From: an uncultured Gammaproteobacteria bacterium
GTDB lineage: Bacteria > Pseudomonadota > Gammaproteobacteria > Arenicellales > Poriferihabitantaceae
Direction: 5' to 3'
DNA length: 5,200 nt
Assembly: GCA_938021685.1 (NCBI GenBank)
Contig: CALIFM010000131.1
Location: 1-5,200, forward strand
Shown here: positions 4,226 to 5,200 of the stretch, one piece after another
Position numbering within the stretch: the first letter of the stretch is position 1
Layout: every line of letters starts with the position of its first letter
Translations under genes and position numbers: made by a program
Notes under the pieces: generated by a model
The model's input: the letters and a program-made list of their open reading frames with translations, nothing else
Told to the model about the DNA's origin: nothing
Databases searched by the model: none

Positions 4226-5200
4226 TTAATATACACGCTGTTTAGGCGGAATGTATTCAGCCTCATCCGTTAAGGTGTAAGCGTGCACAGGGCGGTAATC
4301 TATTTTCACCTTCTTGCCTGTTTTATCTAGGTTGACAAGCGTATGCTTCATCCATTTATCATCATCTCGGTCAGGACAATCATCACGTGCATGTGCGCCG
4401 CGGCTTTCAGTGCGGTTTAATGCGCTGTGAATCGACACTGTGGCTTGGCCAAGCAGGTTTTCAAGCTCCATCGTTTCCACCAAATCGGTATTCCACGACA
4501 GACCTCGATCAGTCACTTTCACATCATCAAAGCGCTCGACCACTTTGGCAAGCTTTTCTTTGCCCTCAGCCATTATTTTATCAGTTCTAAACACCGCACA
4601 GTGCGTTTGCATCGTCCGTTGCATGTCTTGCCTGATGATTCCATTGGCCTGCTCGCCATTGGCATAACGCAACTTATCAAAACGGGCTAAGGCCTCTTCC
4701 CCCGAACCCGCCTTAAGTTGCAAACGCCCAGAATTTGGCGTAATAATTTGCGCAGCACGAATCGCTGCTGCACGACCAAATACGACTAAATCAAGCAATG
4801 AGTTCGAACCTAAGCGATTCGCACCATGTACCGAAACACAAGCCGCTTCGCCAATGGCCATCAAGCCTGGCACAACAGCATCGGGGTTGCCATCGACTAA
4901 ATTAACCACCTCACCAAACACATTGGTTGGGATGCCGCCCATGTTGTAATGTACTGTTGGCAGCACTGGAATCGGCGCTTTAGTCACGTCAACATTAGAA
5001 AACACACGAGCTGATTCGGCAATGCCTGGTAATCGCTCATCAATAATCTCAGGGCCAAGGTGCTCTAAATGCAAATGGATATGATCCGATTCTTCACCCA
5101 CTCCACGGCCTTCATTGATCTCAATAGTCATCGCACGGCTGACTACATCACGCGAAGCCAAATCTTTCGCATTCGGCGCATAGCGCTCCATAAAACGCTC
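4226..5200 (-). CDS. sdhA: Succinate dehydrogenase flavoprotein subunit SdhA, C-terminal part
   Basis: This is the C-terminal 324 codons of a gene that enters from the right edge; the reading frame is open through 5200 (Glu-Arg-Phe before the Met at 5191, which is internal and not a start). SdhA oxidises succinate to fumarate with covalently bound FAD. About 270 N-terminal residues are missing, including the FAD-linking His and most of the dinucleotide-binding fold. Present are MERYAPNAKDLASRDVVSRA with the catalytic Arg of the RDVV motif, LPTVHYNMGGIPTN with the substrate-binding His, and VHGANRLGSNSLLDLVVFGR with the substrate-binding Arg. The capping and helical C-terminal domain contains NRTESRGAHARDDCPDRDD and WMKHTL, and the protein ends PPKQRVY. 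The details (HYNMGGIPTN, GLMAIGEAACVSVHG) follow the alphaproteobacterial and mitochondrial type. It is upstream of sdhB and presumably follows sdhC-sdhD, outside the window. Confidence 0.97.
   Translation of the reverse strand, partial: ERFMERYAPNAKDLASRDVVSRAMTIEINEGRGVGEESDHIHLHLEHLGPEIIDERLPGIAESARVFSNVDVTKAPIPVLPTVHYNMGGIPTNVFGEVVNLVDGNPDAVVPGLMAIGEAACVSVHGANRLGSNSLLDLVVFGRAAAIRAAQIITPNSGRLQLKAGSGEEALARFDKLRYANGEQANGIIRQDMQRTMQTHCAVFRTDKIMAEGKEKLAKVVERFDDVKVTDRGLSWNTDLVETMELENLLGQATVSIHSALNRTESRGAHARDDCPDRDDDKWMKHTLVNLDKTGKKVKIDYRPVHAYTLTDEAEYIPPKQRVY

Noticed and set aside
4387..4690. Overlapping plus-strand open frames opposite sdhA
   Set aside because: They are antisense shadows of the conserved SdhA C-terminus, with no ribosome-binding site or recognisable product.

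Overview
The window looks like chromosome of a gammaproteobacterium. It joins two housekeeping loci: the rpoE-rseA-rseB envelope-stress operon with divergent nadB, and the 3' half of a succinate dehydrogenase operon (sdhA-sdhB-sdhE). RpoE, RseA and NadB are typical gammaproteobacterial proteins, and nadB divergent to rpoE is the arrangement known in enterobacteria and pseudomonads. The genus cannot be named from this sequence.

Layout. On the minus strand from 1334 downward lie rpoE (sigma-E), rseA/mucA (its membrane anti-sigma factor) and the first 36 codons of rseB/mucB, which runs off the left edge. A gap of about 100 bp (1332-1437) carries two overlapping divergent promoters: a sigma-E-type promoter toward rpoE and a sigma-70-type promoter toward nadB. 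nadB (L-aspartate oxidase, first step of NAD synthesis) occupies 1438-3036 on the plus strand. It converges, with 26 bp between stop codons, on sdhE (3063-3326, minus). Upstream of sdhE on the minus strand are sdhB (3344-4162) and the C-terminal part of sdhA (4226 to the right edge).

How the genes relate. RpoE directs the envelope-stress regulon, RseA holds it at the inner membrane, and RseB normally protects RseA from proteolysis. SdhA (flavoprotein) and SdhB (iron-sulfur) form the catalytic part of complex II, and SdhE is the small factor that helps attach FAD covalently to SdhA. NadB belongs to the same flavoprotein superfamily as SdhA, so sdhE sits between two paralogous flavoenzyme genes.

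No undescribed system is visible; all seven genes belong to known families. The points worth checking are (1) two exact GGAACTT motifs at the rpoE/rseA junction that may form an internal sigma-E promoter for the anti-sigma gene, (2) the overlapping divergent promoters of rpoE and nadB, and (3) SdhA/SdhB that read as the alphaproteobacterial (mitochondrial-like) type although the neighbourhood is gammaproteobacterial. There is no gene-free stretch longer than 300 bases, and I saw no tRNA, rRNA, insertion sequence, CRISPR array or convincing intrinsic terminator.
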